DNA of 64,000 nucleotides, taken from assembly GCA_963580285.1 (NCBI GenBank), contig OY757015.1:134486029-134550028 (forward strand). The letters run 5' to 3'. The translations under genes and the position numbers were made by a program. The notes under the pieces were generated by a model. It was not told where the DNA came from and made no database searches. It saw nothing but the letters and a program-made list of their open reading frames with translations. This document shows, piece after piece, positions 9,701 to 21,800 of this stretch. The DNA is from Lucinisca nassula (lineage: Eukaryota; Mollusca; Bivalvia; Lucinida; Lucinidae). The first letter of the stretch is position 1; each line of letters opens with the position of its first letter.

Positions 9701-11019
9701 CGGACTGTTCAAAAATGAATGCAACTAAGCACATAAAAATGATTCCGTGATAGATTTCGATGAAAAATTTATTTTGTCCCCTCAAAGTATTCCCCTTTAA
9801 CAGATATACAAACATTTAGTCTTCTGATCCAATCATTGAATGCATTTTGGTAGTCTTTTCGAGGTATACTATGAAGGCACTGGAATATTGCAGAACCGAG
9901 GTCTTTGCGCTGTACAAATTTTCGACCAGAAAGGTATTTTTCAGCCGCGGGAACAAAAAAAGTCACATGGGGCAAGGTCAGGGGAATACGGGGGGTGAGG
10001 GAGTTCAACAACCTTTTCCTGCTTCAGATAGTCTTGCACAATGAACGCCTTGTGCGATGACGCATTGTCATGTAGCAATCTGACATTGGCCAAACCAGTT
10101 GCGGGTCTTCGTTCTTTCAACTATTTCTTTAATTTTCGAAGAACTTTATTCTTGTGAAACTTCGCATTTACAGATTTGCCTTTAGGCACAGCAACCTGAA
10201 TAGCAGGGCCCTGATTTGAAAAGAATATGGCATACATTACCTTCTTGACGCTCATGGTCCGCTTTGCAATGCATGGTCTTTTGCAATACATTGTTGCCCA
10301 TATTTTGTTCTGAATCTTTCGTTTTGGCACAAAAAAGTGAACCCATGTCTCGTCACCTGTGACGACATTAGCGAAAGACCGTGCATTGTAATTTGGAAAC
10401 TTTTTCAGCAACTTCTTGGCGCACTGAACGCGTGTCTTTTTCTGCTCATCTGTCAACAGCTGGGGAATCCATCTAGCACAGATCTGTCTCATTTTCAAAT
10501 CCCGTTTCAGAATTGTATGAGCTGCTCCTAATGAGATGCCAACCATACTAGCTATTTGCCTAGTGGTGCATCGTGTATCGGTAGCAATTATTTCTTTCAC
10601 TCTAGCAACCATCTTGGCAGATTTGCCTAGTGGTGTATCGTGTATCGGTAGCAACTATTTCTTTCACTCTAGCAACCATATTGGCAGATGTTGCTCTTTT
10701 CGGCCGACGATCATGTGGTGCATCTTCTGTTGAGCCTAGCCCACAGATGAATTTCTTACACCAACGAAAAACTGTCGGACAAAACATTTCATTATGCCAA
10801 TAAACCGAACATATTTCATCAAAAATGTCTTTGCACCGTATACCAAGAATACAACGATTCTTAATATGGGTCCGTATTTCAACGGCGTACTCTGACCTTC
10901 TTCCAACCATGTTTTGTATTAGTATACAAGAGAAGACAGTGTTTATCGAACGATAATGTGATTTTCGCATTAGTGCATGAGAAAACGTTCTACTTGCATT
11001 CATGTTTGAACAGTCCTCG
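9701..11019 (-). mobile_element. mariner-family transposon (about 1.3 kb)
   Basis: Terminal inverted repeats: cggactgttcaaaaatgaat at the left and the inverse of cgaggactgttcaaacatga at the right, both flanked by TA (9699-9700, 11020-11021). The length of 1319 bp is typical of mariner. It encodes a broken DD34D transposase on the minus strand. The element sits inside older intronic repeat text. Confidence 0.85.
9769..10910 (-). pseudogene. mariner DD34D transposase, inactivated
   Basis: Cut-and-paste transposase of the IS630-Tc1-mariner superfamily. N-terminal helix-turn-helix DNA-binding region around 10900-10540. Catalytic residues are recognisable: VTGDETWVHFF (first Asp, about 10365), LLHDNASSH (second, about 10090) and HPPYSPDLAPCDFF (third, about 9970), with 34 residues between the second and third Asp. 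Damage: a tandem duplication of about 66 bp in the DNA-binding region (VARVKEI...TTRQI appears twice, 10554-10685) that shifts the frame, an in-frame TAG at 10121-10123, and a one-base expansion in a run of seven T (minus strand) at 9955-9961. The start is taken at the Met before VGRRSEY. The copy cannot be autonomous. Confidence 0.85.
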
Positions 11020-11324
11020 TATGCAATCAGCTAAACAAGTTAATGAAGCTCACTGTGTACCAAACGTCCACGTTAGTCATTGACCTTTGTCCAGGGTCAC
11101 TCAGATATCAAAATAACTTTTTTTTTGAAAGACAGCTGAACATATTTAGGCCAAATTAACATATGAAGCTTTTAAGGGCTGGAGAAACAAACGTTTGTTC
11201 AAATATTTTAGGCAACATGACAAAGATGGCTGCCATGGTAAAAACCCTTCAAAAATCTTATTCTCAGAAACCAAATAGCTCCCACAGTTAAGTGGTTCAT
11301 GACCACTGGTCCTCTGGTTCTCTC
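11020..11324. other. intronic sequence, no gene
   Basis: Continuation of the repeat text left of the mariner element (for example caaagatggctgccatgg near 11221). Nothing else seen. Confidence 0.4.
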
Positions 11325-11690
11325 AATAAATAGAGAATCTTACATGGGTGTTCGTGAATTATTGAATTTGAGGAAAAGGGATAAAATGCGAGCCTATGCC
11401 GAGCATTTTATCCCTTTTTATCGACGAGTTTAATAAATTCAATAATGTATAAGCACGAATGCAAGATTCTATTTATCATATGACATTTAAAACGCATTTT
11501 ATTTACGATTATTTTACAATAAAATGTCAATTTTCCGCCATTAGTAAACGCGACGTCGTTTAGGACGTCGCACATGTAACGTTACGAGGTGTATCTAACT
11601 AATTTGCATATTTAATCCACTAATGGATTATCAAATTTATTACATGGGGTTATTTCATTCTCAGCCGCGACGTCATATGATAAAATGGCG
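11325..11690 (+). mobile_element. hairpin MITE family E, copy 2
   Basis: Palindrome at about 11345-11450: gaggaaaagggataaaatgc pairs across gagcctatgccgag with gcattttatccctttttat. It is followed by the family body (catttaaaacgcattttatt, acgtcgtttaggacgtcg, taatccactaatggatt) and ends near cgcgacgtcatatgat. Confidence 0.75.
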
Positions 11691-11839
11691 TTTTGTGGAG
11701 TGTTGTTTACGTGATGAACGCTTTCATTCCTGGATGTAAAACTTACTTTTTTCTCGGGCGACAATTTTAGAATCATAGCCGATTTTTTTTTTTTTTTTTT
11801 TTTTTTTTTTCATTTTAAATATTTTTATTTTTATTTCAG

Positions 11840-11959
11840 ACACGGGAATGGTTTATGTGAATAGCGATCCAAGCTTAGAGTTTACGCAGTCGATGTTGAT
11901 CACATTATGCGCAACGGACAGGAGAAATGAAGTTTGTGGGAACCTTACAATTGAATTTA
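11840..11959 (+). CDS. cadherin-like membrane protein, internal exon 2
   Basis: Predicted exon of 120 bp, phase 1 at both ends, so it can be skipped or duplicated without a frame change. The acceptor is strong: a T-rich tract then tttttatttcag. The donor is a|gtaaga at 11960. The translation starts TGMVYVNSDPSLEFTQSM and continues LITLCATDRRNEVC, then GNLTIEF. The T-G, the L-x-F/Y-E and the A-T-D strand match the second half of a cadherin repeat; here the D is followed by RRNEVCGN rather than the classic DxGxP loop. Joined to the mucin exon at 18879 it gives EF-S-GRTSTSTTTK with no frame break. A MITE (11966) sits only 6 bp beyond the exon. Confidence 0.72.
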
Positions 11960-11965
11960 GTAAGA

Positions 11966-12247
11966 CAATACAAAAACATGCCTATACAAATACATTGGAA
12001 ACTATACCGCCGAAAAAAACGAAAATTTTCAGATGAAACATTGTGATAATTTTCTTATTTCTGCTCCAAATATATATTGTGGGTACTCATTAGAACCGCC
12101 TCACCGAGGCGGTGCTAACGAGTACCCAGAATCTATATTATAGAGCAGAAATGAGAAAATAAGGTTTACACCTGTAAACTCCAGTTTTACTATATAAAAG
12201 TGGGGTTCAAGGGGGTCAAAATTATATAGGCGTGTTTTCGTGATGTA
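11966..12247 (-). mobile_element. hairpin MITE family C, copy c
   Basis: Near-complete. Ends caaaaacatgcctatacaaa and tataggcgtgttttcgtgat. Central palindrome gggtactcattagaaccgcc / ggcggtgctaacgagtaccc. It lies immediately after the predicted donor at 11960, so exon 2 is squeezed between it and the T-rich acceptor tract. Confidence 0.8.
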
Positions 12248-12283
12248 AATATGCCAAGCAAAAAAATAGCATGATGTATTCAA

Positions 12284-12480
12284 ATCCGTGAAATGAACAG
12301 CCTTAAAAACCCTACTTTCTATAGGGAAAAGTAGGGTTTACGAAAGGACATATTTATGTTCCTATTTCTGTTCTAAAACAAAGATCAAATGTACTCGTTA
12401 GTACCCCCTCAATGTGGCGTTTCTAATGAGTACACACAATGACCGTTTGAAGCAGAAATAAGGAAAATATCACATTTTAG
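12284..12480. mobile_element. hairpin MITE family C, diverged copy d
   Basis: Contains tcaaatgtactcgttagtac and the partial inverse aatgagtacacacaatgacc, plus the cttatttctgttc landmark variant. Diverged. Confidence 0.55.
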
Positions 12481-12529
12481 TATGTAATGTCTACTGGAAT
12501 CCTTGGCCATCCACCATATGACAATAGTG

Positions 12530-12780
12530 CGTTCCGACATATCTCCAAAATGCTTATTTTTCTGAGAAAAATAGTGTTTCTTTTTAAAATTCAACCATAG
12601 GCTGTGAGTGCTCGTTTGAACCGTCTCAATGAAATGGTTCTAACGAGTACCCATTACCAATGCCTTGGAGCAAAATTAAAAAAAAACAACAATTGTTTTC
12701 CCCTGTTAACCTCATTTTTCTCTATATAAAGTGAGGTTCATCGGGGTTATTTATACAGGTACTTGTCAACATGAAGGTTG
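12530..12780. mobile_element. hairpin MITE family C, diverged copy e
   Basis: Hairpin gtgctcgtttgaaccgtctc / gaaatggttctaacgagtac, then tctctatataaagtgaggtt. Third C-family copy in a row (11966, 12284, 12530). Confidence 0.6.
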
Positions 12781-12829
12781 ATGCGAACTTGACCCTCTTT
12801 AGGGAGAATGGACACAACTAGCGTTTGTC

Positions 12830-13110
12830 CCGCCATTTTAACCAATTAAGTACCAGAAACCCCTCAAGGGGTACCTTGGCGGACAGTGCAGCCCCAGATC
12901 AGACGCCGCAGAACGCGGCGTCTGATCAGGGCCTACACTTTTTGCAAAAAGTTCAGCTTTTTTCTGAATAAATTTTGAAGAAAACAGAACCTGACATCCC
13001 TAAATTTTGAAATGGACTCATGCTATATTTAAGGAGGAAGATTCCATTTGGTACAAAAAGGGTTAACAAGGAGACATTTTGGAACTTCTTGTTTGCTCTA
13101 TTTCTAACAT
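12830..13110 (+). mobile_element. hairpin repeat family H, copy 1
   Basis: Marked by ggggtaccttggcggacagt and a perfect hairpin agatcagacgccgc / gcggcgtctgatca. A second copy is at 18231-18570. No coding capacity; class unknown. Confidence 0.6.
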
Positions 13111-13112
13111 GG

Positions 13113-13360
13113 ACAGCTCCAGGGCCTTGGACAAATAGACTGGGCTGCATTATGCTTCCATGTAGAGCCGAAACCGAGTGCATATGAATACTGGTAAACG
13201 GCTTAGAAGGTCTAATTCTGTCCAGTAAAAGTGGATCGAGTCGGGCCGTTCCTTATCGAGTCCCTGGCATTTTGGGCGGTAGGCGTTGAAATATCATTTC
13301 ATCTCAGTGTCGGGTAAATATTCCACAAAATTGGGAGCAATGTCTCGAAAATGCCCATAC
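13113..13360 (+). mobile_element. SINE-like family A, copy 2 (diverged)
   Basis: Recognisable by tgcttccatgtagagccg, ctggtaaacggcttagaa and tcatttcatctcagtgtcgg. It lacks the terminal gacgttaaacc tail. Confidence 0.6.
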
Positions 13361-13444
13361 CTCAAAACTGTGATTTCCCCCTAACAATTCACAGCTGGAG
13401 CTGTTTTATTTCTTATATTAAAAACGATTTCATAGTTAAATCTA

Positions 13445-13705
13445 AGTCGCCCATAGAGGCTTGAAGACTGCATGATGCTTCCACGCAGAGCTGAATCTGG
13501 CCCGCACACTAGTACTGGGAACCGCGGTGCGAGGCGGACCGTCCATGCTAATAAACCCTATTGGTTTCATTGGGCGACAGGGCTTGAGAAGTCATTTCAT
13601 CTCAATGTCGGGTAAAAGTCCCACAAAATTGGAAGCAACGTCTCCAAAATGACCTTTACAGTGTTGACGGGGACGTTAAACCTCAAATCAAACAAACAAA
13701 AACTT
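13445..13705 (+). mobile_element. SINE-like family A, copy 3
   Basis: Starts near gcccatagaggcttgaag, has a short internal deletion after gcacactagtactggg, and ends gacgttaaacctcaaatc then caaacaaacaaaa. Confidence 0.8.
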
Positions 13706-14084
13706 AAACCTCAGCCTTCAAAATAATATTAAAATTTTTGTAGATCTAAGGTGTGAGCTACTTAACATGGTGTAATTTCCAAAAGCCCCATTCCACAGGC
13801 AGCAGATAACAGGAAAATGCTCAACAGATGTTGGGCTTTCAAAGTCGTTGGGCTACAAAACCCCCTCTCAAATGGGACGGGGCTTGAGAGGGTGTGGGGA
13901 CCTCAGTACTGTTTTCCTCGTCGCACATGAGCATTATATGTCTTCTCAGCTCGCACCACGGGAGCTTAAAGGATGGAAGTCCATCTGTCGTCCGTCTGTT
14001 CGTCCACACCTTTGATCAATTATATCTGCAACCTGCCAGTTGATTTCTATCATATCTCACCAGTAGCATGGTTGTATTTTGGGG
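13706..14084. other. unassigned intronic sequence
   Basis: 13970-14010 (ggatggaagtccatctgtcg, then tccgtctgttcgtcc) resembles the starts of tandem-core elements elsewhere in the window. Nothing else recognised. Confidence 0.35.
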
Positions 14085-14405
14085 ATTGATACATAAGCTT
14101 TCCATCGAAATTGATTTGTTTGAATTGAGGTTTTATGTCACCGTCGACACTATCTAGGTCATTATGGAGATGTTGCTTCCAATTTTGTGGGACTGTTACC
14201 CGGCACAGAGATGTAATGACATATCCGGTCCTACTGCTCGTAGAAACCAATAAGGATTATATGCAGAGACGGTCCGACGTGCACTACTTTGCCTAGGTAA
14301 GCGGTGTACCGGCACTCATGTGCGGTCGGTTTCAGCTCTACGTGGAAGCACCATGCAGACCAATCTATTGCTCAAAGCCCTGGTGGGCGATGAGCGGTGG
14401 CCTTT
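14085..14405 (-). mobile_element. SINE-like family A, copy 4 (diverged)
   Basis: Inverted copy: gtttgaattgaggttttatg, then tgcttccaattttgtgggac, ending ctcaaagccctggtgggcga. Many substitutions indicate an old copy. Confidence 0.65.
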
Positions 14406-14762
14406 TCGAAACTGAATGAAAACTTCGGTTACTATGGCAACTGCCAGGTCATACGATTTACAATGGGAAAATGCCTTTCATCACCATGCATATAGCACAT
14501 TTTATTTTGATCAGCTCTTTCTGAAACTAAGGTATAAGTAGGCTGGGATTAAAAAACAAAATCGGCTGAATTCGAAAATTGGCAAAGTCGGAAAATTATA
14601 ATAAATTAAAGCCCCCTGACTATGTAATTACTACAGCGCCTTCAGTTTTGATTGGATCTGAAAATGACTGTTTTCGACCTTGTTATCAGAATATGAACTT
14701 TAGATTGGATTAGGAGTTCCTGAAACTCCAAGACAAACGAAACAAACAAAATAGGGAAAAAT
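14406..14762. other. unassigned intronic sequence
   Basis: No repeat family, ORF of interest or RNA recognised. Confidence 0.4.
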
Positions 14763-15466
14763 CCATGGTTGTTAACCCAATCATGGTTGACAACTTTGCT
14801 TCCCTCTTTAATTGCATGCCTGTGGATCAGGCCTCAGATTCTATAACGGTTCCAGCGTAAAGGCTTATTGAGAATTTGAGAGATCTAATTCAAGGTAATG
14901 TTGGTTGGTGCCTGATGCTTTATCTTTGGTCGGGCCCATCGGATTCTAACTGTTGGTTTTCTTTTGCGCAAGCATTTCAATGGTTTCTTGCTGTCGAGTC
15001 CTCTCTGTTGTTTCATCTCTGTGGTTGTTTGATTATTTGTGTTCACGGAGATGCTGCACTGATGAGTTAGGAGCCTTCATGCGGACTGAACAAATTGTTT
15101 GTCGAAATCGCGACGGAAGTAAGGGCGAGGATTGTGGCCACGTAAAATCGACTTAAGCCCCCCAGTGGAATTCGTTTCCGCTGACCGTTCAAAGGCGGTT
15201 CTTCTGTCGCGGTTTATTTTTGTTGTGGTTTGTTGGTTTGTCTTTGGGTGTTTGTGTAGCTTGTATTATTTTATTTTGGATAGCCTATTGGCCATTTTGT
15301 AGGAAAGTAACTGTCCTTTTGGCTTTCCACTTTTGATGCTTCCATTAGGTCTGCTGTTTCATGTTTGTGTTTTTTCTCTTTAGTGTCTCTGATTGGAGCT
15401 GTGGGTTGATTGTATCTATTTCTGATCATTGCCTCCACTTCTATTTTGTGTTGGTAGGATGAAATT
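14763..15466 (+). mobile_element. PLE 3' fragment (RT tail plus 3' region)
   Basis: Begins in the last codons of the PLE RT (gttgttaacccaatcatggt, compare 4590 in PLE-1) and runs through the full 3' region to cacttctattttgtg. The conserved RNA fold lies at 15105-15215, with all outer-stem positions paired when G-U is allowed. A MITE of family I starts just beyond the end. Confidence 0.8.
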
Positions 15467-15473
15467 TTATATG

Positions 15474-15712
15474 TGGGCCCCGTCAAGCGATTTTGGTACT
15501 TATCGCCTATGCGAGCAGCGAAGGTTCAGGCGAGCCTGCGCATCCGCGCAGTCTCGCCAGAGCCTTCGCTGCTCGCTCATACAAGCAGTGAATCAAGAGG
15601 AACCTTCAGACAGAAAGCCATATCCCTGGCCCCTCTGAATGGCTGGGCATGCGCAGTTAAAACTTGTCATGACGGAATGCTCGAAGACACAAATTCGCTT
15701 GGCGGGGCTCAA
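15474..15712 (+). mobile_element. MITE family I, copy 3
   Basis: Near-identical to 5767-6007 (gggccccgtcaagcgatttt ... cgcttggcggggctc). The close similarity suggests recent spread. Confidence 0.8.
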
Positions 15713-16020
15713 TTGTGGTGTGTGCAGGAAAGCTTAACGGATACATGTTTTGAGCCGGAGGTGTTTGAGCAGAGATATGACCCCTTTTCAAATTATGCAT
15801 TGTTCCTCACGGGACTCGTAAAGCTAAGGAGGTCATTTACACACTGGTATTAAAGTGTTACAAATTGTATGGACCTATCTCAAGCAACTTGTCCTATGTA
15901 ATCCCATAAAGTATTTGATCAACTTATACCCCTGTCAAACTAGGCATATTGCATTGTAACTCAGTAAGTCCATGTAAAAACATCCTCGATTACCCAGGTA
16001 TTCTTTGTCGCTCTGAATAA
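15713..16020. other. unassigned intronic sequence
   Basis: No gene or repeat recognised. Confidence 0.4.
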
Positions 16021-16550
16021 ATCAATGTGGCCACAGCCACCACATCCATTTTCGACTTTCAGCCTATCAGATTATTTGATGTAATTCATTCCTACAAATT
16101 CACTTACTGATTTTATCATATGACGTCGCGCCTGAGAGTGTAATAACGTCATGTAATATTTTCGATAATCCACTAGTGGATAAATTATGCAAATTAGCTA
16201 GAAACGTCCCGTAACGTTACATGTACGACATTTAACGACGTCGCGTTTACTAACAGCGGAATATTGACATTTTTGTAAACAAATCGTGAGTAAAATGCGT
16301 TTAAAATGTCATATGATAAATAGAATCTTGCATTCGTGCTCATGTATTATTGAATTTATTAAACTCGTTGAGGAAAAGGGATAAAATGCTCGACACAGCC
16401 TCGCATTTTATCCCTTTTCCTCCACTCGTTTAATAAATTCAATAACACATGACCACTCATGTAAGATCCTCTATGTCAAACAGTGTAGATCATGATCAGA
16501 AGAAATCCGATCTGGATCTACAGTATTTCAAAGGTAGGGGTTATTGTGTT
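16021..16550. mobile_element. MITE family G relic split by MITE family E copy 3
   Basis: 16040-16110 (ttcgactttcagcctatcag, ttgatgtaattcattcctac) and 16480-16550 (acagtgtagatcatgatcag, gatctggatctacag) match the two halves of the family G MITE seen intact at 56293 and 57310. Between them (about 16112-16475) sits an inverted copy of the E MITE with its long palindrome at 16345-16450 (ttgaggaaaagggataaaat ...). The E element therefore inserted into an existing G element. Confidence 0.65.
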
Positions 16551-16644
16551 CATTAGGAAAAGGAATAACCGCATTGATCATGAATGAACTTAATGGATCA
16601 CAGCTAGGTTATCGAGGGTGACGAGAAAATATTTTCACGTTGCG

Positions 16645-16910
16645 AAAACACACCCATGTGACATAGTGCTATCTATCATATCTCCAAAATGGTTATTTTT
16701 CTGATGAAAATATGTGATATTTTTTCTAAATTATACTCCAAACATAGATTGAGGGTGCTCGCTAGAACTGCCTCATTGAGGCGGTCCTGACAGGAACCCT
16801 CAACTTATGTTTTTGGACAGAAATAAGAAAAAGTAATGTGTATACTCCTTTAAATCCCAGTTTTCTCTATATAAAGTGGGATGTAGAGGGGTGTTCATTG
16901 CACAGACTTG
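16645..16910 (-). mobile_element. hairpin MITE family C (subtype 2), copy f
   Basis: Hairpin ctagaactgcctc / gaggcggtcctga, flanked by ccaaacatagattgagggtg. Right part tctctatataaagtgggatg, then ggggtgttcattgcacaga. Confidence 0.65.
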
Positions 16911-17024
16911 TTAAGGTGATGAATAAAATGTTTGAGCAATGTTTGATACCTCGTCACAGTTTAGGACCAGAATGTAGGTTACATCCTGTACAGTAAGATT
17001 TGGTAATAGATGTGCATATGTTTG

Positions 17025-17300
17025 TTTGGTTGATTTGAGGTTTAACGTCCCCTTCAACACTGTAAAGGTCATTTTGGAGACGTTGCTTCCAATTTTGTGG
17101 GATTTTTACCCTACGGAAATGACATCTCAAGCCCTGTCGCCCAATCGAACCAATAGGGTTTATAAGCATGGACGCACCGCTTTGCAAGGGCAGACTTAGA
17201 CCCTCTAAACGGTTTATCAGTACTCGTATGCGGCCGGATTCAGCTCTGCGTGGAAGCATCATGCAACCCATCTATTTCTTCAAGCCCCGATGGGCTGGGA
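17025..17300 (-). mobile_element. SINE-like family A, copy 5
   Basis: Inverted: gtttggttgatttgaggttt, then gtccccttcaacactg, ending cttcaagccccgatgggctg. Near full length. Confidence 0.8.
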
Positions 17301-17349
17301 CCCAGATGTGCATATGAAGATGAGATCATGGTCAGATTCACTTATCATC

Positions 17350-17620
17350 ACGTGAACACGTCCGTGAAATGAACACCCACCTAAACCCCAATATATATAG
17401 AGAAAACTGGGGTTAACGGGGGTATACATTATTTTTCTTATTTCTGCTCCTAGACATAGGTTGTGGGTACTCGTTAGTACCGCCTCAATGAGGCGGTTCT
17501 AACGAGCACCCGCAACCTATGTTTGCAGTATTTAAAAGAAAAATATCACGGATTTTCATCAGAAAAATGGCCATTTTGGAGATGTGAAAAAATGCACTAT
17601 GACGCACGGGTGTGATATCG
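17350..17620 (+). mobile_element. hairpin MITE family C (subtype 2), copy g
   Basis: Well preserved: tatagagaaaactggggtta, hairpin actcgttagtaccgcctc / gaggcggttctaacgagc, ending atgcactatgacgcacgg. Confidence 0.75.
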
Positions 17621-17924
17621 TAATGTGATAAAAAAGAGATTTATGCTCCTTTTCAGACTTACATATTGTAGCTTCAGGGAAACCGTATGAGAACCGCATG
17701 ATACTTTGGGCATAGTCTGGGTCAGTATTTACCGTTGAGGACCTGAATAACTTTCGATAAGTTTTGAAAGAATATTTGATCCAGTTGTGCTCATATTGTA
17801 GCTGATCATGGACCACAACAAATTGTCCGGGTATCGGCAAGCATGTGTTTAGATGGGATAGTGATATACAAATATAGTGACATTTTTATAGTAAAAACAC
17901 GTCTGGGCCTATTCATTTTTTTTT
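17621..17924. other. unassigned intronic sequence
   Basis: No repeat or gene recognised; the open frame at 17559-17840 on the minus strand shows no domain. Confidence 0.4.
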
Positions 17925-18230
17925 TGTTTGATTTGTAGTTTAACGTCCCCGTCAACACAGTATAGGTTATTTTGGAGACGTTGCTTCCAATTTTGTGGGA
18001 CTTTTACCCGACACTGAGAAGAAATGACTTCTCAAGCCCTGTCGCTCAATGAAACCAATAGGGATAATAAGCATGGACGGTCCGACTCGCACCGCGGTTC
18101 CTGGATAGGCTTATATCCTCTAAGCGGTTTACCACTACTAGTGTGCGGACGGTTTCAGCTCTGCGCCGAAGCATCATGCAGCCCATCTATTTCTCCAAGC
18201 CCCGATAGGCGGGTGCGGTTGGGCCTGTTC
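17925..18230 (-). mobile_element. SINE-like family A, copy 6
   Basis: Inverted: tttgtttgatttgtagttta through ctccaagccccgataggcgg. Near full length. Confidence 0.8.
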
Positions 18231-18570
18231 AAAGGTGGTATTTAGCCCATTGTATGCGGGAAATCCCTAAAGGGTTACCTTGGCAAACAGTGCAGGCCCA
18301 GATCAGACGACGCAAAACACAGCGTCTGATCAGGGCCTACACTATTTGCTTACAGAATTTTCCATCAAAAATAGAAAAAAAAACGAAAGAAATAGACCTG
18401 ACACCCCTTTTATGACAAATGGACTTGTCCAACATATAGCAATGGAAGAGTCCACCAACATACAATGGGTTAAGACCAGTTTTGAACAGAGGGCACTGGA
18501 TGCAGAAAACGCATAGAAGACTAAGTAAACATAAAAGACGAAAGAGCCCGAATTTCCCCTTGTTCTTAAT
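18231..18570 (+). mobile_element. hairpin repeat family H, copy 2
   Basis: gggttaccttggcaaacagt then hairpin cagatcagacgacgc / cagcgtctgatcagg. Same order of landmarks as 12830-13110. Confidence 0.6.
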
Positions 18571-18878
18571 AGTGGTATTCACTGCACATCGTCTTCATAC
18601 TTTTGGAGTCTTGTCTCCGTATGACCTTAGCTCAAAGCCAAACAAACACACATTGCACATATTCTGGCCAATATTGAGATACCGCTCATGTGCACAATAA
18701 AAGATGTTTGTTAGGCTGGGGGGTCCTGCATACAGCACTACAACTTAAGAGGATTCTCGCTAAAACCGAGACTCCCATTTTTCTCTAAAATGTGCCAGTT
18801 TTTACAACGGCAACTTTGTACAAATCACGCCCCTGCGTTATTTACATTCTCAAAACACATGGAATGTTCTGTTTTCAG
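18571..18878. other. 3' end of intron before the mucin exon
   Basis: No repeat recognised. Ends in the acceptor tgttctgttttcag (18865-18878). Confidence 0.5.
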
Positions 18879-21800
18879 GTGGAAGGACCTCAACATCGAC
18901 AACAACAAAGTTGACGACACAGGCTTTGACCACCTCAATATCGACCACGACTATTTCAACACAGACACCAACCATTTCAACACAGACACCAACCACGACA
19001 ACTCAGACGCCGACCACATCTACGCAGACATCGACCACCTCAACACAGCCGCCGGTCGACTCATCACCGACCCCGACCACCTCGACACAGACACCGACTA
19101 CCTCAACACAGACGTCTTCAATACAGATTACACCATCGCAAACACAGTCAACCACACAGACTACGAAATCCTCAACACAGGCACCGACAACTCCAACAAA
19201 GACATTGCCAACTTCAACACAGACACCGACACAGACAACCTCAACACAGACGCCGACAGCTTCAAAATCGACACCGACAACTTCAACCCAGACACCATCA
19301 GCTTCAACACAGACACCGACAACCTCGCCACAGACGTCGACAACTTCAAAATCGACATCGACAACTTCAACGCCGACATCGATAGCTTCAACACAGACAA
19401 GCTCAACAAAATCGCCAACAAATAATAAAATAACTACAACACAGATGTCATCAACGCAAAAAAAATCTACGACAACGACAACCACAGCCACTACAATTGA
19501 GATACAGTTAGTCGCAACAACAAAGAAGAATAAAGGAAAGGGCGGCGGTGGCGGCGGTGGCGGTAATGGAAATGGTAATGGTAACGGTAATGGTAACGGT
19601 AATGGTAACGGTAATGGTAACGGTAATGGTAATGGTAACAGTAATAACAATCCAGTACAGACTACCACAACTCAGCTTTCTACGACTACAACTATCCTAA
19701 AAACAACTCAGACTACAATGACAGCAACGCCTACAACAACTCAGTCTACAACTACAGCTACGCCCACAACAACTCGGAGTACGAGTACAGCTACGCCTAC
19801 AACAACTCAGAGTACGAGTACAGCTACGCCTACAACAACTCAGTCCACAACTACAGCTACGCCCACAACAACTCGGAGTACGAGTACAGCTACGCCTACA
19901 ACAACTCAGAGTACTAGTACAGCTACGCCTACAACAACTCAGTCCACAACTACAGCTACGCCCACAACAACTCGGAGTACGAGTACAGCTACGCCTACAA
20001 CAACTCAGAGTACTAGTACAGCTACGCCAACAACAACTCAGTCTACAACTACAGCTACGCCAACAACAACTCAGACTACGAGTACAGAAACGCCTACAGC
20101 AGCTCCTACGAGTACAGCAACACCGACAGCAGCTCAGACGAGTACAGCAACGCATACAACAACTCAGTCTACAACTACAGGAACGCCCACAACAACTCAG
20201 ACTACGAGTACAGCAACGCATATGACAACTCAGTCTACAACTACAGCTACGCCCACAACAACTCAGACTACGAGTGCAGCAACGCCTACAGCAGCTCCTA
20301 CGAGTACAGCTACGCCCTCAACAACTCAGACTACGAGTACAGCAACGCCCACAACAACTCAGGCTACGAGTACAGCTACGCCCACAACAACCAAGACTAC
20401 GATTACAGCAACGCCTACAGCAGCTCAGATTACGAGTACAGCAACGCCCACAACAACTCAGACTACGAATACAGCAACGTCCACAACAACTCAGACTACG
20501 AGTACAGGAACGCCCACAACAACACAGACTGCGGGTACAGCAACGCCCACAACAACTCAGACTACGATTACAGCAACGCCTACAACAACTCAGACTACAA
20601 GTACAGCAACGTCCACAACAACTCAGACTACGAGTACAGCAACGTCCACAACAACTCAGACTACGAGTACAGGAACGCCCACAACAACACAGACTACGAG
20701 TACAGGAACGCCCACAACAACACAGACTGCGGGTACAGCAAAGCCCACAACAACTCAGACTACGATTACAGCAACGCCTACAGCAGCTCAGATAACGAGT
20801 TCAGCAACACAAACAACAACTCAGACTACGAGTACAGCAACGCATTCAGCAACTCAGTCTACGAGTACAGCAACGCCTACAGCAGCTCCTACGAGTACAG
20901 CAACGCCTACAGCAGCTCAGTCGAGTACAGCAACGCATACAACAACTCAGTCTACAACTAAAGGAACGCCCACAACAACTCAGACTACATGTACAGCAAC
21001 GCATATGACAACTCAGTTTACAACTACAGCTACGCCCACAACAACCCAGACTACGAGTGTAGCAACGCCTACAGCAGCTCCTACGAGTAAAGCTACGTCC
21101 ACAACAACTCAGACTACGAGTACAGCAACGCCCACAACAACTCAGGCTACAAGTACAGCAACGCCCACAAAAACTCAGACTACGAGTACAGCAACGCCCA
21201 CAACAACTCAGACTACAAGTACAGCAACGCCCACAACAACTCAGACTACGAGAACAGCAACGCCCACAACAACTCAGGCTACAAGTACAGCAACGCCCAC
21301 AACAACTCAGACTACGAGTACAGCAACGCCCACAACAACTCAGACTACGAGTACAGCAACGCCCACAACAACTCAGACAACGAGTACAGCAACGCCCACA
21401 GCAACTCAGACTACAAGTACAGCAACGCCCACAACAACTCAGACTACGAGTACAGCAACGCCCATAACAACTCAGACTATGAGTACAGCAACGCCCACAA
21501 CAACTCAGACTACAAGTACAGCAACGCCCACAACAACTCAGACTACGAGTACAGCAACGCCCACAACAACTCAGACTACGAGTACAGCAACGCCCACAAC
21601 AACTCAGACTATGAGTACAGCAATGCCCACAACAACTCAGACTACAAGTACAGCAACGCCCACAACAACTCAGACTACGAGTACAGCAACGCCCACAACA
21701 ACTCAGACTACAAGTACAGCAACGCCCACAACAACTCAGACTACGAGAACAGCAACGCCCACAACAACTCAGACTACAAGTACAGCAACGTCTACAATTA